Source: Galactobacter caseinivorans | GTDB taxonomy: Bacteria > Actinomycetota > Actinomycetes > Actinomycetales > Micrococcaceae | Direction: 5' to 3' | DNA length: 64,000 nucleotides | Assembly: GCF_003640665.1 (NCBI RefSeq) | Contig: NZ_QQXL01000005.1 | Span: forward strand, 62,001 to 126,000 | Shown here: positions 40,798 to 49,437 of the stretch, piece by piece | Layout: every line of letters starts with the position of its first letter | How positions within the stretch are numbered: position 1 is the first letter of the stretch | Position numbers and translations under genes: made by a program | Notes under the pieces: generated by a model | What the model saw: the letters and a program-made list of their open reading frames with translations, nothing else | What the model was told of the DNA's origin: nothing | Database searches by the model: none

Positions 40798-42294
40798 TCA
40801 GCGGCTGGCGTTCAGCTGCTGATCCTGCCAGGCGCGGGCGTTGGCCTGTTCGTCGGCCACCTTCGCCAGGTGCGCTGCGCGAGCGGCCTGGTGGGCCGGG
40901 TTGCGGCGCAGCACCAGGTAGCCGATGCCGACCAGGGCAAACCAGATCGGGGTGGCGATGAGGCCGGCCAGGGTGTCCGGATCGCGGGTGAAGGCCCACA
41001 GCAGGAAGGCGAAGAACGCCATCACGAGGTAGGGCATGAACAGCCCGCCGGGCATCTTGAACTTGCTGGTCTCGTGATCCATGGGGCGGCGCTTGCGATA
41101 GACCAGGTAGCTAATCAGGATGATGGTCCACACGAACATGAAGCACAGCGAGGAGATGGTTGTGACGATGGAGAAGCCCGTTGACTTGTCCAGGCCAAAG
41201 ACCATCAACACGATGGAGGAGAGCAGGAAGACGCCGGAGAGGAACAGCGCATTGCGCGGAACCTTGCGACCGGTCAGCTTGGCGAACGGGCGCGGGGCGT
41301 CCCCGTCCGTCGCCAGTGCGTAGACCATGCGGGAGGTGGAGTAGATGCCGGAGTTGGCGGAGGACAACGCGGAGGTCAGCACCACGAGGTTCACGATGTG
41401 CGCCGCGGCGCCCAGGCCCGCCAGCGAGAACAGCATGACGAACGGGGACTCGTCCTTGCTGAAGTTCTGCCACGGGACCACGGACATCAGGATGACCAGG
41501 GAGCCCACGTAGAAGAGCAGGATACGGATCGGGATGGCGTTCACTGCCTTGGGCAGGTTGTGCTCCGGGTTCTTGGTCTCCGCGGCGGCGGTACCGACCA
41601 GCTCGATGCCCACAAAGGCGAACACGGCGATCTGGAAGCCCATCACGAAGCCCATGAACTCGCCGCCGAAGAAGCCGCCACCGGTGGTGAACAGGTTCAT
41701 GAAGGAGGCGGTGGCGGTGCCGTTGGCGTAGTTGTGGGTGAAGCCGGTGAAGATGAGGATGAGGCCGATGACGATGAGGGCCACGATGGCCACGATCTTG
41801 ATCATGGCGAACCAGAACTCGGTCTCGCCAAAGCCCTTCACGGACGGCAGGTTGAGCACGATCAGCAAGGCGATGACCACGAGTGCAGGGATCCATAGCG
41901 GGATCGTGGGGAGCCAGAACTTGATGTAAACGGAGGCGATGACGATCACGTCAGCCACGCCGGTCACGATCCAGCAGAACCAGTACGTCCAGCCGGTAAA
42001 GAAGGCTGCCCAGGGGCCAAGGATGTCGCCCGCGAAGTCCGCGAAGTTGCGGTAGCCGGAGCGGGAGAGCAGCAGCTCTCCCATGGCGCGCATGACGAAG
42101 TAGAGCATGAAGCCGATGATCATGTAGACCAAGATCACGGAGGGGCCGGCGACCGAGATGGTCTTGCCTGAACCCATGAAGAGGCCGGTGCCGATGGCGC
42201 CGCCGATGGCGATGAGCTGAATATGCCGGTTGGTGAGAGAGCGGCTGAGTTCCTCAGTGCCGCCCTCTGCAGGCGCGTTGTGGTGCGAAGTCAT
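40798..42294 (-). CDS. cycA: Amino acid permease, CycA-like (D-serine/D-alanine/glycine)
   Basis: 498 residues, twelve membrane segments, APC superfamily proton symporter. 'IGGAIGTGLFMGSGKTI' is the substrate-binding unwound helix 1; 'YRNFADFAGDILGPWAAFFTGWTYWFCWIVTG' resembles E. coli CycA more than other APC members. It imports glycine, D-alanine, D-serine or similar small amino acids. ATG 42294 is 7 nt after TAGTCT, a leaderless arrangement; the longer frame to 42327 overlaps that element. Divergent from the CitE-like gene 170 bp away. Confidence 0.85.
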   Translation of the reverse strand: MTSHHNAPAEGGTEELSRSLTNRHIQLIAIGGAIGTGLFMGSGKTISVAGPSVILVYMIIGFMLYFVMRAMGELLLSRSGYRNFADFAGDILGPWAAFFTGWTYWFCWIVTGVADVIVIASVYIKFWLPTIPLWIPALVVIALLIVLNLPSVKGFGETEFWFAMIKIVAIVALIVIGLILIFTGFTHNYANGTATASFMNLFTTGGGFFGGEFMGFVMGFQIAVFAFVGIELVGTAAAETKNPEHNLPKAVNAIPIRILLFYVGSLVILMSVVPWQNFSKDESPFVMLFSLAGLGAAAHIVNLVVLTSALSSANSGIYSTSRMVYALATDGDAPRPFAKLTGRKVPRNALFLSGVFLLSSIVLMVFGLDKSTGFSIVTTISSLCFMFVWTIILISYLVYRKRRPMDHETSKFKMPGGLFMPYLVMAFFAFLLWAFTRDPDTLAGLIATPIWFALVGIGYLVLRRNPAHQAARAAHLAKVADEQANARAWQDQQLNASR

Positions 42295-42301
42295 GAGCAG
42301 G

Positions 42302-42307
42302 AGACTA
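42302..42307 (-). promoter_or_regulatory. -10 element TAGTCT, leaderless promoter of cycA
   Basis: Minus-strand TAGTCT ends 7 nt before ATG 42294; no ribosome binding site between. Confidence 0.5.
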
Positions 42308-42451
42308 CCGAATGTGGGGTGGGTCACGGGTTCGTGTGTCGGGGTGTCGGTCGTCGGATGACGGAGTTGTCACGTCACCCCGATGTTGAGTCAATTCCGG
42401 ATAAGTGTCTCCATGATGCGGAAACTGCCGCCGGTGCGGTCGGCGTCGGAC

Positions 42452-42457
42452 TAGGCT
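42452..42457 (+). promoter_or_regulatory. -10 element TAGGCT, leaderless promoter of the CitE-like gene
   Basis: TAGGCT ends 6 nt before ATG 42464, identical in sequence and spacing to the elements at 20917 and 29739. A GTG at 42458 would lie inside the spacer. Confidence 0.55.
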
Positions 42458-42463
42458 GTGTGC

Positions 42464-43309
42464 ATGCCGTTTCGTAACCTCCGTGCCGCCGCCCTGCCCG
42501 CCAAGCTTTCCCGCTCCTGGTTGCTGGTCAACGCCCTGAAGCCGGAGCTTTTTTCCCCGGCGCTTGCCTCGGAAGCGGACTCGGTCATTTTCGATATGGA
42601 AGCCCCGGTTCCGCCTGAGCAGAAGCAGCAGGCTCGGGACAATGTGGTTGAGGCCCTCTCCGGCGGCATGACCGGTTGGGTGCGCGTGAACCCGCCCACC
42701 TCGGAGTTTTGGGCGGACGACCTGGCGGCACTGACCCGCGTGCCCGGCGTGCGCGGCGTGATGCTGGCTGAGACGGAAAAGCCGGAGCAGGTCACCTACA
42801 CGGCCATGCGCCTGCAGGCGGGCACTCCCGTGATGGCACTCATTGAGTCCGCTGAGGGCATCGAGAACGCCACGGCCATTGCCTCCGCGCCGGGCACCTT
42901 CCGCCTGGCCTTTGGCATCAACGACTTCCGCAAGGACACCGGCGTGGGAGATGACCCGCTTGCGCTGGCATACGCCAGGGGCAAGTTGGTGATTGCCTCC
43001 CGCGTGGGCCGCCTCCCAGGCGCCATTGACGGGCCGGCCGCCGGCGGGGCAACGCTGGAGCAGGTGGCCGCCGAATGTGACGTGACGGCCAAGATGGGCA
43101 TGACCGGCAAGCTCTCCCTCTCCCTTGACCAGGTGGACCAAATCAACCAGGGGCTCTCTCCCAAGGACGACGAGGTCACGTGGGCGCACGAGCTGCTGGA
43201 GGCCCACGCGCACGGCGCCACGATGGGAGATGGCTCCTACCTGCCGCGCCTGAAGCGCGCTCAGAAGATCGCGGAGCTCGCGGATTCCTACGGGCTCTGG
43301 AACGCCTGA
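42464..43309 (+). CDS. HpcH/HpaI aldolase / citrate lyase beta-subunit (CitE-like) family protein
   Basis: 281 residues. TIM-barrel with 'SWLLVNALKPELFSPALASEADSVIFDMEAPVP' (Asp/Glu metal ligands), 'GWVRVNPP' and 'ALIESAEGIENATAIA', as in CitE-like lyases that act on acyl-CoA thioesters (malyl- or citramalyl-CoA). No other citrate lyase subunits adjoin, so a stand-alone CoA-ester lyase is likely; the substrate is unknown. ATG 42464 is favoured over the tracked upstream GTG because of the -10 spacing. A strong terminator follows. Confidence 0.82.
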   Translation: MPFRNLRAAALPAKLSRSWLLVNALKPELFSPALASEADSVIFDMEAPVPPEQKQQARDNVVEALSGGMTGWVRVNPPTSEFWADDLAALTRVPGVRGVMLAETEKPEQVTYTAMRLQAGTPVMALIESAEGIENATAIASAPGTFRLAFGINDFRKDTGVGDDPLALAYARGKLVIASRVGRLPGAIDGPAAGGATLEQVAAECDVTAKMGMTGKLSLSLDQVDQINQGLSPKDDEVTWAHELLEAHAHGATMGDGSYLPRLKRAQKIAELADSYGLWNA

Positions 43310-43336
43310 GCTAGGCCACCTTCGCAAGCACGGAGC

Positions 43337-43364
43337 GAGCCCCCGCCCTGCAGGGCGGGGGCTC
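43337..43364 (+). terminator. Terminator after the CitE-like gene
   Basis: Perfect 28-bp palindrome gagcccccgccctg/cagggcgggggctc followed by 'tgtg'. The 225 bp beyond it (43365-43589) hold an AT-rich stretch with no gene. Confidence 0.8.
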
Positions 43365-43589
43365 TGTGCGGCTCAGGGGGTGAGAACCGCATTCATTACA
43401 CTGTCAAACATTCGCGGCCTTTGGGAAGCGATTTGCGAAAGGTCGACGAATATTTACGTGAAAAGTTGACTTGGCAATTTTGCGCGACGGCGAATGCGCC
43501 TGGGGTCCCGGTGCCAACCCGGCGTGGCATCGCCGCCGGTCTGCCCCGTCCACGTTGACGTGAGCCGCGCCAAGGGCCAGGCTCAACAC

Positions 43590-44036
43590 ATGACTGAGAC
43601 CAGCGCCGATCCCGTCATTGCCCGCGTCCGTGTTCCCGTGGGGCCGGTGGCCGCCGAGGCTGGGTGGGTGCACCACATCGGCGAGTGGTGGCCGCTGGAT
43701 ACGCACGGGGTCCACGGTGGCACGGCGACTGTGGTCTTTGCCGGCGGCGAGATTCACGAGAAGGCGCCGGATGGATCCGTGGCCTACTGGGGCACCGTGA
43801 CCACGCGCGAGTCCGGTGAGCGCCTGGTCTTCACCTGGCATCCCGGACGCTCCAAGGATGAGGCCACGCTGGTCTCGCTGACGTTCGCGTCGCTGCCGGA
43901 GGGCGGCACTGACGTGCTGCTGGAGCATTCGGGCTTTGATTCCCTGCCCGACGGCGGTGCGGTGCGTACCAAGTATGCGGCCGGTTGGCCTGGGGTCCTG
44001 GAGCGCTACGCGGCGTTTATGGCGGCGCGCGACTGA
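43590..44036 (+). CDS. SRPBCC family protein (AHSA1-like)
   Basis: 148 residues. A helix-grip fold signature: 'WVHHIGEWWPLDTHGVHGG', 'VYWGTVTTRESGERLVFTWHPG' in outline and 'TDVLLEHSGFDSLPDG...RTKYAAGWPGVLERYAAFM', the AHSA1 C-terminal helix. Such proteins bind hydrophobic ligands or cochaperone Hsp90-like partners; most bacterial ones are of unknown ligand. ATG 43590 is chosen as first Met of the conserved part. The dispersed motif overlaps residues near 'LPDGG' (43945). An AT-rich 225-bp promoter region precedes it. Confidence 0.85.
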   Translation: MTETSADPVIARVRVPVGPVAAEAGWVHHIGEWWPLDTHGVHGGTATVVFAGGEIHEKAPDGSVAYWGTVTTRESGERLVFTWHPGRSKDEATLVSLTFASLPEGGTDVLLEHSGFDSLPDGGAVRTKYAAGWPGVLERYAAFMAARD

Positions 44037-44174
44037 GCCCGCGTACCTGGGGCGAACATCCTGCCTGGTGAGCGAATGCGGCGGCGGCTCCACCCGGTTC
44101 TGGCAGAGCTGATCGGTGTCAGCACGTAAACCCTTGGCCGCGCGGTGTCCGTGCCTCGTGAAATGATTCGGACC

Positions 44175-44888
44175 ATGAGCGAATCCCCAGTTGAGCAGCA
44201 AACCGACGCACTCCGAGACCTTGCCTTGCAGGCCCGCGACGAGCTCATGGTGCAGGCACAGCGCCTCCCGGTGGACCCCGCCCGATGGGGCGCGCACGCC
44301 AATGAGACGGTGGAGGCGCTGATCCGGGACTCCGGGGCGTGGGACGCGGAATCCGGGAAGGTCTCCCGCCAGGCGCTGTGGGATCTGGCCGAGCGCACCC
44401 GCAACTCCGCCGGTCAGGAGCGCGCCGACCTGGCCAACGCGCTGCTGTGGACCGCACTTGCCTGGGGCGAGGGCAATGACTATCGCCACGCCAGGAAACT
44501 GTCTTTCGCCCTGATGGGGGCACCTCGCGATTTGGCGCGCAGCGTCTTTGATCAGGCACAGAACCCGGAAGGCGCCGAGGCGCTCTTCACCTCCCTGCAC
44601 GGGCCCTCCAGCTCGGCGAAGGTGAGGTATTGGGGACCCGATATTTTCACCAAGTTCCTGTACTTCAGCGCCCCGCGCACCAACCCAGCCACCCACCTGA
44701 TCGTGGACCAGCGAGTCCGGGAGGTGCTGGCCGCGCGCAAGGACCCCAGGGTGGGCATGATTCACGCTGCACCCGGAGGCTTTGGTTGGCACAGCTACAA
44801 CGCCAGCGTCACCCTGATGAATCAGCTGGCGCAGGAGTGGAAGGTCCGCCCCGACGACGTGGAGTACGCGGCGTTCCGTCTGGCCTGA
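44175..44888 (+). CDS. 8-oxoguanine DNA glycosylase OGG-fold-like protein
   Basis: 237 residues. The pattern 'LANALLWTALAWGEGNDYRHA', 'GPDIFTKFLYFSAPR' (possible catalytic Lys) and 'HLIVDQRV' (possible catalytic Asp) is that of the actinobacterial OGG-fold family, in which Lys and Asp would act as in HhH glycosylases. This reading is by motif memory only; an alternative is an uncharacterised helical protein. ATG 44175 lies in 'gaccATG' without a clear Shine-Dalgarno. It converges on the FAH-family gene with 12 bp between stops. Confidence 0.5.
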   Translation: MSESPVEQQTDALRDLALQARDELMVQAQRLPVDPARWGAHANETVEALIRDSGAWDAESGKVSRQALWDLAERTRNSAGQERADLANALLWTALAWGEGNDYRHARKLSFALMGAPRDLARSVFDQAQNPEGAEALFTSLHGPSSSAKVRYWGPDIFTKFLYFSAPRTNPATHLIVDQRVREVLAARKDPRVGMIHAAPGGFGWHSYNASVTLMNQLAQEWKVRPDDVEYAAFRLA

Positions 44889-44900
44889 ACGCCTGCAGCG

Positions 44901-45743
44901 TTAGGAGAACACGTTGCGCTGCGTACCCAGGCCGTCGATGCTCGTCTCCATGACGTCCCCAGCCACGAGCCACGGGTGGCGGCCGGCCTCGTTGCGGCGG
45001 CCAAGCGCCACGCCGGCGGGGGTGCCGGTGAGGATGTGGTCGCCGGGTTCCAGCGTGATCATGGTGGAGAGGTATGCCACCAGGTCCGCGGGCGCGCGCA
45101 CCTGCTCGCCGACGGAGTCCAACTGCACCGTGGCGCCGTTGACGCGCGTCTCGATGCGAGCTGCCGGGTCAAATTCGTCCGGTGTCACCATCCACGGGCC
45201 CACCGGGGTGGACGCCTCCCAGATCTTGCCCTGGGTCCACTCGCTGGTGCGGCCCTGCCAGCCGCGCATCGAAACATCGTTCGCCACGGCGTAACCGGCA
45301 ATCGCGTCCTGCGCCTGCTCCGGGCTGAGGCGGCGGCCGCCTGAGCCGATGATGATGCAGAGCTCGCCCTCCCAATCCACCCGGTGATCCTCCGCCGGGA
45401 TCTCGAGGGGATCCTCCGGGCCGCACAGCGTCAGCGCGAACTTGGTGAAGACCGTGGGGAACTGGGGCGTCTGGCTGCCGGTCTCCGCGATGTGCTTGGT
45501 GTAATTCAGGCCGATGCACAAGACCTTGGCCGGCTTGAGCACCGGCTGCGCCAGCTGACCGGGCCGGGGCGCGGGGAGGGCTGCACTGCCCGACGCCGCC
45601 TCCACGGCTTGGTCGCGAAGGTGAGCCGGGGCGGCGAGCCAGGCTCCGACGTCCGCGAAGCCCTCCAGCGGAGTGAGGGATCCATCCGGGTGGACGACGG
45701 CGGCGACGGTGTCCTGGTCGCGGCGGAGGGTTGCGAGCTTCAT
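44901..45743 (-). CDS. Fumarylacetoacetate hydrolase family protein
   Basis: 280 residues. An N-terminal domain of about 70 residues and an FAH catalytic domain: 'LCIGLNYTKHIAETG', metal ligands in 'VDWEGELCIIIG' (Glu) and 'YAVANDVSMRGWQ' (Asp), 'LTGTPAGVALGRR'. The family hydrolyses, decarboxylates or isomerises 2-oxo acid derivatives in aromatic catabolism, including 5-carboxymethyl-2-hydroxymuconate type; the substrate is not readable. ATG 45743 starts 'MKLATLRR', a common N-terminus. Its linker contains the dispersed motif (45587). Confidence 0.85.
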   Translation of the reverse strand: MKLATLRRDQDTVAAVVHPDGSLTPLEGFADVGAWLAAPAHLRDQAVEAASGSAALPAPRPGQLAQPVLKPAKVLCIGLNYTKHIAETGSQTPQFPTVFTKFALTLCGPEDPLEIPAEDHRVDWEGELCIIIGSGGRRLSPEQAQDAIAGYAVANDVSMRGWQGRTSEWTQGKIWEASTPVGPWMVTPDEFDPAARIETRVNGATVQLDSVGEQVRAPADLVAYLSTMITLEPGDHILTGTPAGVALGRRNEAGRHPWLVAGDVMETSIDGLGTQRNVFS

Positions 45744-45843
45744 GTGGCAATGGAAACACATCTCCACCAGGTGAAACAGGGCGGGGTCAAGATGACCGGA
45801 CCGGTGGGTGGTGGTCCGAACACACGGGTGCCGCCGCTTGGGC

Positions 45844-47460
45844 TCAGGCCGCGGCGCGCACGGCCTCCGGTCCGGCGGCCTCGCCCGGCTCGGACGGCCC
45901 GGCGGCCTCGCCCGGCTGGGACGGTTCGGACGGGCGGATCATCGCTCCGGTCACGATGGCGATCACGCACAGCACGCCGGCGCCCAGGAACGCCCACCTG
46001 GCACCACTCATCTCCGCCGCGGGCCCGGCCAGGCCGGACTCCCCGGCCACGCGAGCGCCAAACGTCATGGTGGCCACCAGCAGCGCGGTTCCGGCGGCGC
46101 CGGCTAGCTGCTGGAAGGTGTTCAGGATGGCAGAACCATGCCCGTAGAGCGGCTTGGGCAGCGAGGACAGCGACGTGGTGAGCAGCGAGGTCAGCACGCA
46201 GGCCATGCCCGCGCCGTACAGGGTGTTCCACAACAGGACCACCCACAGCGGGGTCGCAGGGGTGACAAAGGCCAGCGCAAACATGGACACCGCCAGCAGC
46301 ACGGTGGCCGGAATGACCAGCGGGCGCGGGCCAATGCGGTCATAGATCCGGCCCACAAATGGCGCAAGCACGGCCTGCACCAGGCCGGCTGGCAGCAGGA
46401 TCAGGCCGGTGGTCATGGGGGAGAGGCCCATGCCCTGCTGCAGCACCATGGACAGCAGCACCACGGATCCCAGCAGCAGGCCAAAGGTGATGGCGACCGT
46501 GATGAGGGAGAGGCGGAACGTGGGAACGGAGAACGGGCGCAGGTCCATCAAAGCGGCACCGCGCGGCTGCAGGGCGCGCTGGCGCCGCACAAAGAGGACC
46601 AGCCCAAGCACGCCAACCACCAGCCCGAGGGCCGTGGGAATCCAGGAGCCGCTCAGTGCCGTCTCCGCCCCGGCCAGGGCGTAGACCACGCCGCCAAAGC
46701 CCAGCGCGGAGAGCACCACGGAGGGGGCATCAAAGGGCACGCGTCGGGTGGCGCCGCCGGCGGGAAGCTTGGTCAGCCCCACCAGCAGGGTCACCACGGA
46801 GATGCCGACCATGAGCCAGAAGATGGCGTGCCAGCCAAGCGAGCCAAGAATCAGGCCGGACAGCGCGGGGCCAATGGCGGGCGCGCAGGCAATCACGATG
46901 GTGTTCATGCCCATGATGGCGCCGCGGCGGCTGGGCGGCACCGAGCTCAGTGTGGTGGTCATCAGCAGCGGCATGATCACGGCGGTTCCGCCGGCCTGAA
47001 TCACGCGGGCCGCCAGCATGACGGAGAAGCTGGGGGCCAGCGCGGCCAGCAGGGAACCCAGCAGGAACAGCCCCACTGCACAGAGGAACAGCGAGCGCGT
47101 GGTGAAGCGCTGCAGCAGGAACCCGGTGGTGGGAATGACCACGGCCATGGTGAGCATGAATCCGGTGGAGAGCCACTGAATGGCGGTGGCGTCCACGCCG
47201 AATTCGATCATGAGCTGCGGCAGGGCCACGGCCAGCACGGTCTCGTTCAGGATCATCACAAACGCGGCCACGGCCAGGATCGCGAGCGTCGCGGCGACGC
47301 CAGCGGGGAGCTTGGGGCGCTCGGCGGCGCCACGCGTGGGGGCGGTCTTCTGCCCGACGCCGCTTGGCTGGCTGAGCGCGCCGGCTGCGGGTGCTGCGGG
47401 TGTTGAGGCTGGTTGTGTTGCCGGGGGAGCCGGGGGAGCCGGGGGTGTAGCGGGGGACAT
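45844..47460 (-). CDS. MFS transporter, DHA2-type multidrug efflux
   Basis: 538 residues with about 14 membrane segments. Motif 'FVMILNETVLAVALPQLM' and the DHA2 motif 'GFMLTMAVVIPTTGFLLQRF' mark an EmrB/QacA-type proton-driven exporter. The N-terminal tail is a PPAPPATP repeat region carrying a copy of the dispersed motif (47351). ATG 47460 is preferred over the longer frame to 47721. Divergent from a TetR gene; the palindromes between them point to drug-inducible control. Confidence 0.88.
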   Translation of the reverse strand: MSPATPPAPPAPPATQPASTPAAPAAGALSQPSGVGQKTAPTRGAAERPKLPAGVAATLAILAVAAFVMILNETVLAVALPQLMIEFGVDATAIQWLSTGFMLTMAVVIPTTGFLLQRFTTRSLFLCAVGLFLLGSLLAALAPSFSVMLAARVIQAGGTAVIMPLLMTTTLSSVPPSRRGAIMGMNTIVIACAPAIGPALSGLILGSLGWHAIFWLMVGISVVTLLVGLTKLPAGGATRRVPFDAPSVVLSALGFGGVVYALAGAETALSGSWIPTALGLVVGVLGLVLFVRRQRALQPRGAALMDLRPFSVPTFRLSLITVAITFGLLLGSVVLLSMVLQQGMGLSPMTTGLILLPAGLVQAVLAPFVGRIYDRIGPRPLVIPATVLLAVSMFALAFVTPATPLWVVLLWNTLYGAGMACVLTSLLTTSLSSLPKPLYGHGSAILNTFQQLAGAAGTALLVATMTFGARVAGESGLAGPAAEMSGARWAFLGAGVLCVIAIVTGAMIRPSEPSQPGEAAGPSEPGEAAGPEAVRAAA

Positions 47461-47487
47461 GCAATACCTGTTTCCAAGAGTGAGGGA

Positions 47488-47527
47488 GCCGCTTCGAAGC
47501 GGCCCCTCATCCTGGCACAGTGTGCCA
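47488..47527. promoter_or_regulatory. Two perfect palindromes, probable TetR operator and 5' hairpin
   Basis: TGGCACAGTGTGCCA (47513-47527; 7-bp arms, central G) is a likely TetR-dimer site. GCCGCTTCGAAGCGGC (47488-47503) flanked by gaggg/ccctc could be a second site or a stem in the MFS mRNA leader. Both lie between the divergent starts at 47460 and 47609. Confidence 0.65.
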
Positions 47528-47608
47528 ACTTGGCGTAAGCCGACACAACGTGAGTCCAGGCACACCACCCCACCGCCCATCCCAGAGCGCGCGTGCCAGG
47601 ATAGGAGC

Positions 47609-48232
47609 ATGTCCAACACCGCGCCCCAGGGCCTGCGCGAACGCCGCCGCCGCCAGACCGCGCTGGAGATCCATGAGGCCGCCATCGCCTGCTTTGAAAG
47701 CGACGGGCTGGAGCACGTCACCGTGGCACAGATTGCGCAGCGGGCCGGAGTCTCATCACGGACCTTCTTTCGCTACTACGCCAATAAGGAGCAGGCGGCC
47801 CTGCCCGGGCAGGGAACCCTGCGCACCGCCCTGGTAGGGCTGGAACAGCAGACTGGACCACACGCCGTCGGGCACTTGGTTGACCTGCTCACCCGCGTCA
47901 TCGCGGAGGATCCCAGCGATCCCGTGCGGCATCGCCGCATCGGCGCGCTGCTGGAAGCGGAGCCGCTACTGCGCGCCCACGTGGCGCACCAGGACGCGGA
48001 AATGGTGCGGGAAATTGGTGACCGGCTGATCCACGCGGACCCGGAGATGGACCTGGACGGGGCCCGGCTCGTGGCAGAGATCGCGATCGGCGCGTGGCGC
48101 GTGGCGTGGGCCGGATGGGACCGCGAAGGGGCCACCCAGAAGTATCCGACGCCGCTGGCGCGCTGGCTTGGCGTGCGCGGCAGGGTCATGCAGGCGGCGC
48201 TGGCAGTGGCGGAGCCCACGCCCGCTTCGTGA
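47609..48232 (+). CDS. TetR family transcriptional regulator
   Basis: 207 residues. HTH at residues 30-55 ('VTVAQIAQRAGVSSRTFFRYYANKEQA'), an MftR/AcrR-like arrangement, followed by a helical ligand domain ending 'VMQAALAVAEPTPAS'. Likely represses the divergent DHA2 exporter, and itself, through the palindrome at 47513, releasing on binding an exported compound. ATG 47609 has 'ggataggag' immediately before it. The dispersed motif is in the ligand domain (47863). Confidence 0.9.
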   Translation: MSNTAPQGLRERRRRQTALEIHEAAIACFESDGLEHVTVAQIAQRAGVSSRTFFRYYANKEQAALPGQGTLRTALVGLEQQTGPHAVGHLVDLLTRVIAEDPSDPVRHRRIGALLEAEPLLRAHVAHQDAEMVREIGDRLIHADPEMDLDGARLVAEIAIGAWRVAWAGWDREGATQKYPTPLARWLGVRGRVMQAALAVAEPTPAS

Positions 48233-48255
48233 CACGGGCACGGCGCAACGCAAGG

Positions 48256-48261
48256 TAGGTT
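48256..48261 (+). promoter_or_regulatory. -10 element TAGGTT of the lactonase gene
   Basis: TAGGTT lies 23 nt before ATG 48284, leaving room for a short leader with GGGAGGA. No clear -35 element. Confidence 0.4.
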
Positions 48262-48283
48262 GGTGCGGAACCTGGGAGGATCA

Positions 48284-49330
48284 ATGTCGACCTATTGCTT
48301 CATCGCATGCCGCACTGCCGGAACCATCGAGGCGCACGCCTTGGATGAGGAGCGCGGAACCCTGCGGCGCCTTGCCGTCATGGACGGCGTGGACGGCGTG
48401 AGCACGCTCGCCTTTGACCACGGCCGCGCCATTCTGTACGCGGGCCGCGCCGGTGAGACCCCGCTGCTCTCCGTGTTCACGGTCGTGGCCGGCGGGCGCC
48501 TGGAACCCCGCGGAGACTTTGAGCTGCCGCATTCCGCCGCCTTCATGTCCTTTGACGTGGACGGGCTGCTGATTGCCAGCTATCACGACTCCGCGCTGTC
48601 CCGGATTCCGCTGGATGACGACGGCATCCCCACGGACGCCCGCCCCACCTTCACGGATGCCAGCGCCGGCAAGAACATTCACTGCGTGCTCCCCACCCGC
48701 GACGGCCTCCATGTCTACGCGACGGCGCTGGGTAGCGACCGCGTCCTGGCGTACCGCCGCGGCGGCGAGGGTGAGGAGGCGCTGGTGCGCCTGCCAAGCA
48801 CCGTGGTGGAGCCCGCGGGTGAGGGGCCACGCCACCTGGTGATCTCCCCCGAGGGCGACCGCGTCGGCGTGATCACCGAGATGGGCGGGCACGTGTACTC
48901 CTACGATCGCGACACCGTGAGCGGCGCGCTGACCTTTACCGGCAGCGTCTCCATCGCGGGCGACGGCGATGAGCTGGCACACGGCGTGGCTCGCGTCCCC
49001 GGCGGTGCACCTGTTCCGGAGCGCCCCATGTGGGCGGCCGAGTTGCGTCAGGCGCGGGGCGGCTCGCTCTGGCTGGCGACCGAGCGCACCACGTCCAAGC
49101 TGACCGTGGTCCGCGCCGGGGAAACCCCGCGCGTCCTTGGCCGCGTGGGCACCGAGACCCAGCCGCGCGCCGCCGCCGTGGCGCCGAGCGGCGAGTTGGT
49201 GTTGGTGGGCGGAGAGAAGTCCTCACATGTGAGCGTGTATCGCGTGGGAGAAAAGGGGATTCTGGAGCCGACTCAGCGCATTGAGACCGGCGAGAACCCG
49301 GCGTGGTTCGCCTTTCAACGCGTGGACTAA
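48284..49330 (+). CDS. Lactonase family protein (6-phosphogluconolactonase-like beta-propeller)
   Basis: 348 residues. Seven-bladed propeller of the PF10282 family; repeated blades show 'G..VSTLAFDHGRAILYAG', 'GKNIHCVLPTRDGLHVYAT', 'GPRHLVISPEGDRVGV' and 'GENPAWFAF'. Characterised relatives hydrolyse 6-phosphogluconolactone or muconolactone; here the substrate is inferred only. GGGAGGA sits 6 nt before ATG 48284, so the GTG at 48260 is rejected. Ends at a long perfect terminator. Confidence 0.88.
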   Translation: MSTYCFIACRTAGTIEAHALDEERGTLRRLAVMDGVDGVSTLAFDHGRAILYAGRAGETPLLSVFTVVAGGRLEPRGDFELPHSAAFMSFDVDGLLIASYHDSALSRIPLDDDGIPTDARPTFTDASAGKNIHCVLPTRDGLHVYATALGSDRVLAYRRGGEGEEALVRLPSTVVEPAGEGPRHLVISPEGDRVGVITEMGGHVYSYDRDTVSGALTFTGSVSIAGDGDELAHGVARVPGGAPVPERPMWAAELRQARGGSLWLATERTTSKLTVVRAGETPRVLGRVGTETQPRAAAVAPSGELVLVGGEKSSHVSVYRVGEKGILEPTQRIETGENPAWFAFQRVD

Positions 49331-49345
49331 GCCGATCCCGTGAGC

Positions 49346-49391
49346 AAAACACGGATGGCCGCGACCCAAGGGTCGCGGCCATCCGTGTTTT
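49346..49391. terminator. Strong bidirectional terminator
   Basis: Perfect inverted repeat aaaacacggatggccgcga.../...ccatccgtgtttt with A-run before and T-run after (49346-49391); it serves the lactonase gene and, in reverse, the DUF805 gene converging on it. Confidence 0.92.
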
Positions 49392-49437
49392 CTTTGCCGT
49401 GCCTGCCTCGATTGCGGCGGGCTCCAGCGCCACCCCT

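Noticed and set aside
46138-47406. 422-codon Gly/His/Gln-rich plus-strand frame
   Set aside because: Antisense to an MFS transporter; composition is that of a codon shadow, not a protein.
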